From contig NZ_JAUSZX010000001.1 of NCBI RefSeq assembly GCF_030818015.1, positions 1,612,001 through 1,676,000 on the forward strand: a stretch of DNA of 64,000 bases. Reading direction: 5' to 3'. A program made the position numbers and the translations under genes. Origin of the DNA: Arthrobacter globiformis. Its GTDB lineage: Bacteria > Actinomycetota > Actinomycetes > Actinomycetales > Micrococcaceae. This document shows, one piece after another, positions 61,342 through 64,000 of this stretch. Position 1 is the first letter of the stretch. Each line of letters starts with the position of its first letter. The notes beneath the pieces were generated by a model. It was not told where the DNA came from. It was given only the letters and a program-made list of their open reading frames with translations, and searched no databases.

Positions 61342-63153
61342 TTAGTCTTCGATCGTTGCGATGACGGCGCCCGCCGCCACCGTCTGGCCAGCCGCGGCGG
61401 ACAGGCCGGTGATGGTGCCGGCACGGTGTGCTGTGAGCGGCTGTTCCATCTTCATCGCCTCAAGTACGACGACGAGATCACCTTCGGCGACGACGTCGCC
61501 GTCGGCCACGGCCACCTTAACAATTGTTCCCTGCATGGGGGAGGCCAGCGCGTTCCCGCCCGCGGCGGCGGTGGCGCCGCCGGTGCGGCTGCGCTTCTTG
61601 GACTTGGCCGGCTTAGCGCCGGCTGCTGCGGCTCCGCCGAAGCCGAGGCTGGCGGGCAGTGCCACCTCCAGGCGCTTGCCGCCCACTTCCACCACCACGG
61701 TGCGGCGCTCAGTGGCGTCCTCACCCTCCGGTGCGGCGCCGTTGGGCGTCCATGCGGGAAGGTCGTTGACGAACTCGGTTTCGATCCAGCGCGTGTGGAC
61801 GCTGAACGGACCCTCGGCCGGCGCGAACGCCGGGTTGCTGACCACGGCCAGGTCGAAGGGAATGACGGTGGGAATGCCTTCCACCACCATCTCCTCGAGG
61901 GCGCGGCGGGCACGCTGCAGGGCCTGGGGCCGGTTCGCTCCGGTGACGATCAGCTTGGAGAGCATCGAGTCGAAGTTGCCGCTGATGACGTCGCCTTCTT
62001 CGATGCCGGAGTCAATGCGGATACCGGGGCCGGTGGGGTTCTTCAGGGTGCTCACGGTGCCGGGCGCGGGCATGAAGTTGCGGCCCGGATCCTCGCCGGT
62101 GATGCGGAACTCGAAGGAGTGCCCGCGGACCTCGGGGTCGCCGTAGCCCAGCTCTTCGCCGCAGGCCAGGCGGAACTGCTCGCGGACCAGGTCGATGCCG
62201 GTGACTTCCTCGGAGACGCAGTGCTCCACCTGCAGGCGGGTGTTGACCTCGAGGAAGGATATGGTGCCGTCCTGGCCGACGAGGAACTCGCAGGTTCCGG
62301 CGCCGAGGTAGCCGGCTTCCTTCAGGATGGCCTTGGATGATTCGTAGAGGCGCCGGTTCTGCTCCTCCGTCAGGAAGGGGGCCGGGGCCTCCTCCACGAG
62401 CTTCTGGTTGCGGCGCTGGAGTGAGCAGTCGCGGGTGGAGACGACCACGACGTTGCCGTGCGCGTCGGCGAGGCACTGGGTTTCGACATGGCGCGGGGAG
62501 TCGAGGAACCGCTCGATGAAGCACTCGCCACGGCCGAAGGCTGCGGTGGCCTCGCGGACGGCGGAATCGAAGAGCTCGGGGATTTCCTCGCGGGTGCGGG
62601 CCACCTTGATGCCGCGGCCCCCGCCGCCGAAGGCGGCCTTGATGGCCACGGGCAGGCCGAACTTGTCCGCGAACTCGAGGATTTCTTCCGCGGACTCAAC
62701 GGGGTCGGCGGTGCCGGGCACCTGCGGGGCGCCCACCTTCTCGGCGATGTGGCGGGCCCGGACCTTGTCGCCGAGTGCGGAGATGGCTTCCGGCGACGGG
62801 CCGATCCAGGTGATGCCGGCGTCGATGACTTTGGCTGCGAACTGGGCGTTCTCGGCCAGGAAGCCATAGCCGGGGTGGATGGCGTCGGCGCCGGACTGGC
62901 GGGCCACGTCGAGCAGCTTGTCCATCACGAGGTAGGACTCGGCTGCCGTGTTGCCGCCCAGGGCATATGCTTCGTCGGCGAGCCGGACGTGGAGGGCGTC
63001 CCGGTCAGGGTCCGCGTAAACGGCGACGGAGGCGATGCCCTCGTCCCGGGCTGCGCGGATGATGCGGACGGCGATCTCACCGCGGTTCGCGATCAGAACC
63101 TTGGTGAGTTTTGAATGCACTGGACCTGCGGACTGCTCCGGCTTTACTGACAA
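61342..63153 (-). CDS. Acyl-CoA (acetyl/propionyl-CoA) carboxylase alpha subunit: biotin carboxylase plus BCCP
   Basis: A 603-residue AccA3-like subunit that carboxylates its own biotin with ATP and bicarbonate for fatty-acid synthesis or propionyl-CoA carboxylation. [22 protein letters not shown] near residue 18, [13 protein letters not shown] near 96, the ATP-grasp loop [14 protein letters not shown] near 174, and [18 protein letters not shown] near 305. The C-terminal biotinyl domain has [14 protein letters not shown] with the biotinylated Lys near 566, preceded by a Lys/Ala/Gly-rich linker. The TTG start has AAGGAG 5 bases upstream. Confidence 0.94.
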   Translation of the reverse strand: MSVKPEQSAGPVHSKLTKVLIANRGEIAVRIIRAARDEGIASVAVYADPDRDALHVRLADEAYALGGNTAAESYLVMDKLLDVARQSGADAIHPGYGFLAENAQFAAKVIDAGITWIGPSPEAISALGDKVRARHIAEKVGAPQVPGTADPVESAEEILEFADKFGLPVAIKAAFGGGGRGIKVARTREEIPELFDSAVREATAAFGRGECFIERFLDSPRHVETQCLADAHGNVVVVSTRDCSLQRRNQKLVEEAPAPFLTEEQNRRLYESSKAILKEAGYLGAGTCEFLVGQDGTISFLEVNTRLQVEHCVSEEVTGIDLVREQFRLACGEELGYGDPEVRGHSFEFRITGEDPGRNFMPAPGTVSTLKNPTGPGIRIDSGIEEGDVISGNFDSMLSKLIVTGANRPQALQRARRALEEMVVEGIPTVIPFDLAVVSNPAFAPAEGPFSVHTRWIETEFVNDLPAWTPNGAAPEGEDATERRTVVVEVGGKRLEVALPASLGFGGAAAAGAKPAKSKKRSRTGGATAAAGGNALASPMQGTIVKVAVADGDVVAEGDLVVVLEAMKMEQPLTAHRAGTITGLSAAAGQTVAAGAVIATIED

Positions 63154-63195
63154 GACGTCTCCTTCTTTCCTTCAGGGAGCCTAGCCTGATTTTGA

Positions 63196-63224
63196 GGATT
63201 CCGCTGATATTGCTGGCGGAATCC
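63196..63224. repeat. 9-base inverted repeat between maf and the carboxylase gene
   Basis: GGATTCCGC and GCGGAATCC flank an 11-base spacer. It could terminate maf or be an operator for the carboxylase gene. Confidence 0.4.
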
Positions 63225-63255
63225 GCGTGTAAGAGGCCCGGTCTTTGTAGGGAAG

Positions 63256-63915
63256 CTACAACTCCCCGGGAATTGCTGAGTCGGGCAGGTCCTGCCAGAA
63301 CTCGGTGATGCTCACGTGCGCCTGGGCCAGCAGGGAGCGCAGGGTGGATACCGACAGGCCGACGACGGCGTGCGGGTCGCCGTCGACTTTCCGGATGAAA
63401 GCGCCGCCCAGGCCGTCGATCGTGAAGGAGCCGGCGCAGTGGAGCGGCTCGCCGGTGGCGATGTAGGCGTCGATCTCCGCGAGTTGCATCTCCATGAAGT
63501 GCACCTCGGCGGAGGCGACGCTGCCCAGCGTGGCGCCGGAGCCCCCGTCGTCGTCCGTGTCGCGGCAGTCCACCAGCCAGTGGCCGGTGTGCAGGACCCC
63601 GCTGTTGCCGCTCATCCGCAGCATCCGCTGCCGGGCCACGTCCACTGTGTACGGCTTGCCGTGCGACTCGCCGTCGAACTCAAAAACCGAATCGCAGCCG
63701 AGCACCAGGGCCCCCTCGGCCTCCGGCAGCGACGCGACGGCCTCGGCCTTGGCGCGGGCCAGGAGCAAGGCGGTGTCGTGCGGATCGGTAACGCCGTAGC
63801 GTTCCTGCACGGCGTCCTCGTCGACGTCGGACACGAGGACCTCGTGTTCGATGCCGGCCTCAGTCAGGAGCTTGGTGCGGGCGGGGGACTGGGAGGCAAG
63901 GATGAGGCGGGTCAC
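63256..63915 (-). CDS. maf: Maf-family nucleoside triphosphate pyrophosphatase
   Basis: A 219-residue house-cleaning enzyme that hydrolyses non-canonical or dTTP/UTP-type nucleotides. LILASQSPARTKLLTEAGIEHEV near residue 4, the LGCDSVFEFDGESHGKPYTVD region near 72, and QLAEIDAYIATGEPLHCAGSFTIDGLG near 145-170 are family landmarks. A Ser/Asp/Gly-rich insertion (RDTDDDGGSGATLGS) sits in the middle. The GTG at 63915 is six bases from TAAGCT without a Shine-Dalgarno. Being next to the carboxylase alpha subunit is typical for actinobacteria. Confidence 0.93.
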   Translation of the reverse strand: MTRLILASQSPARTKLLTEAGIEHEVLVSDVDEDAVQERYGVTDPHDTALLLARAKAEAVASLPEAEGALVLGCDSVFEFDGESHGKPYTVDVARQRMLRMSGNSGVLHTGHWLVDCRDTDDDGGSGATLGSVASAEVHFMEMQLAEIDAYIATGEPLHCAGSFTIDGLGGAFIRKVDGDPHAVVGLSVSTLRSLLAQAHVSITEFWQDLPDSAIPGEL

Positions 63916-63921
63916 GGCTCC

Positions 63922-63927
63922 AGCTTA
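63922..63927 (-). promoter_or_regulatory. Leaderless -10 (TAAGCT) of maf
   Basis: TAAGCT, six bases, GTG on the minus strand. Confidence 0.6.
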
Positions 63928-63945
63928 ATTCATCCCGGCAATTGC

Positions 63946-64000
63946 TCACCTAGCGGCGACCTCCAAGGGCTCCGCATCCGGCTCGGCGTCGGGCGCGGCC
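63946..64000 (-). CDS. Partial CDS, C-terminus only
   Basis: A minus-strand frame enters from the right edge and ends with TGA at 63946-63948. The visible tail is acidic and repetitive (AAPDAEPDAEPLEVAAR). In related genomes the gene upstream of maf is often the small acyl-CoA carboxylase epsilon subunit, but the tail alone cannot show that. Confidence 0.35.
   Translation of the reverse strand, partial: AAPDAEPDAEPLEVAAR

Overview
The window is high-GC, densely coded actinobacterial chromosome. Gene content and order suggest the Micrococcaceae, close to Arthrobacter/Pseudarthrobacter. Supporting signs are the glmU-prs-rplY-pth block with mfd downstream, a resuscitation-promoting factor next to rsmA (ksgA) and ispE, a protein O-mannosyltransferase beside rsmI, a biotin-carboxylase/BCCP alpha subunit next to maf, and a NnaR-type HemD/winged-helix regulator. 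There is no rRNA operon, CRISPR array, transposase or prophage. One tRNA is present, tRNA-Gln(TTG). This is a judgement from sequence features; no database was searched.

Layout. 1-6.1 kb: the start of an unidentified gene, the O-mannosyltransferase diverging from rsmI, succinate-semialdehyde dehydrogenase, and an MHS-family transporter. 6.4-11.5 kb: a moxR-DUF58-transglutaminase operon on the minus strand. 11.7-18.7 kb: tatD, rpf with a long structured leader, rsmA-ispE, an Uup-like ABC-F protein, and a TetR regulator. 18.8-23.1 kb: tRNA-Gln, glmU-prs, rplY with a structured leader, and pth. 23.2-28.7 kb: two tandem giant LuxR (LAL) regulators, followed by a 510-base spacer with palindromes. 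29.2-41.8 kb: sufS-sufU, nhaA, small membrane and DUF2505 proteins, an epimerase/DUF2867 protein, mfd, a YdjM-like protein, deoC and an FAD oxidoreductase.

42-59.6 kb is mainly nitrate/nitrite assimilation. nnaR, cobA (SUMT, siroheme) and nirB lie on the minus strand, and nirD diverges from nirB. After an interval of housekeeping genes (phosphohexomutase, Rrf2 regulator, purine nucleoside phosphorylase, a disulfide-less Lpd-like flavoprotein, two small unknowns and a lower-GC orphan ORF) comes a narK-nasA-nasB operon. Together these encode nitrate uptake, reduction to nitrite, reduction to ammonium and part of siroheme supply. Both the nirB and narK upstream regions carry rows of four pentamers spaced exactly 11 bases apart that resemble GlnR boxes, so co-regulation by nitrogen status through GlnR and NnaR is inferred. 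59.8-64 kb: a second MHS transporter, the acyl-CoA carboxylase alpha subunit, maf and the tail of another gene.

The most striking non-coding pattern is that about eleven genes have a TANNNT-like -10 hexamer exactly 6 or 7 bases before an ATG or GTG with no usable Shine-Dalgarno sequence. This is the signature of leaderless transcripts. Several long inverted repeats are present, one of them inside nasA. No convincing new multi-gene system was found. The best leads are the GlnR/NnaR circuit with split nirB/nirD, the palindromic insertion in NasA, the structured leaders, and the palindromes beside the LAL pair.
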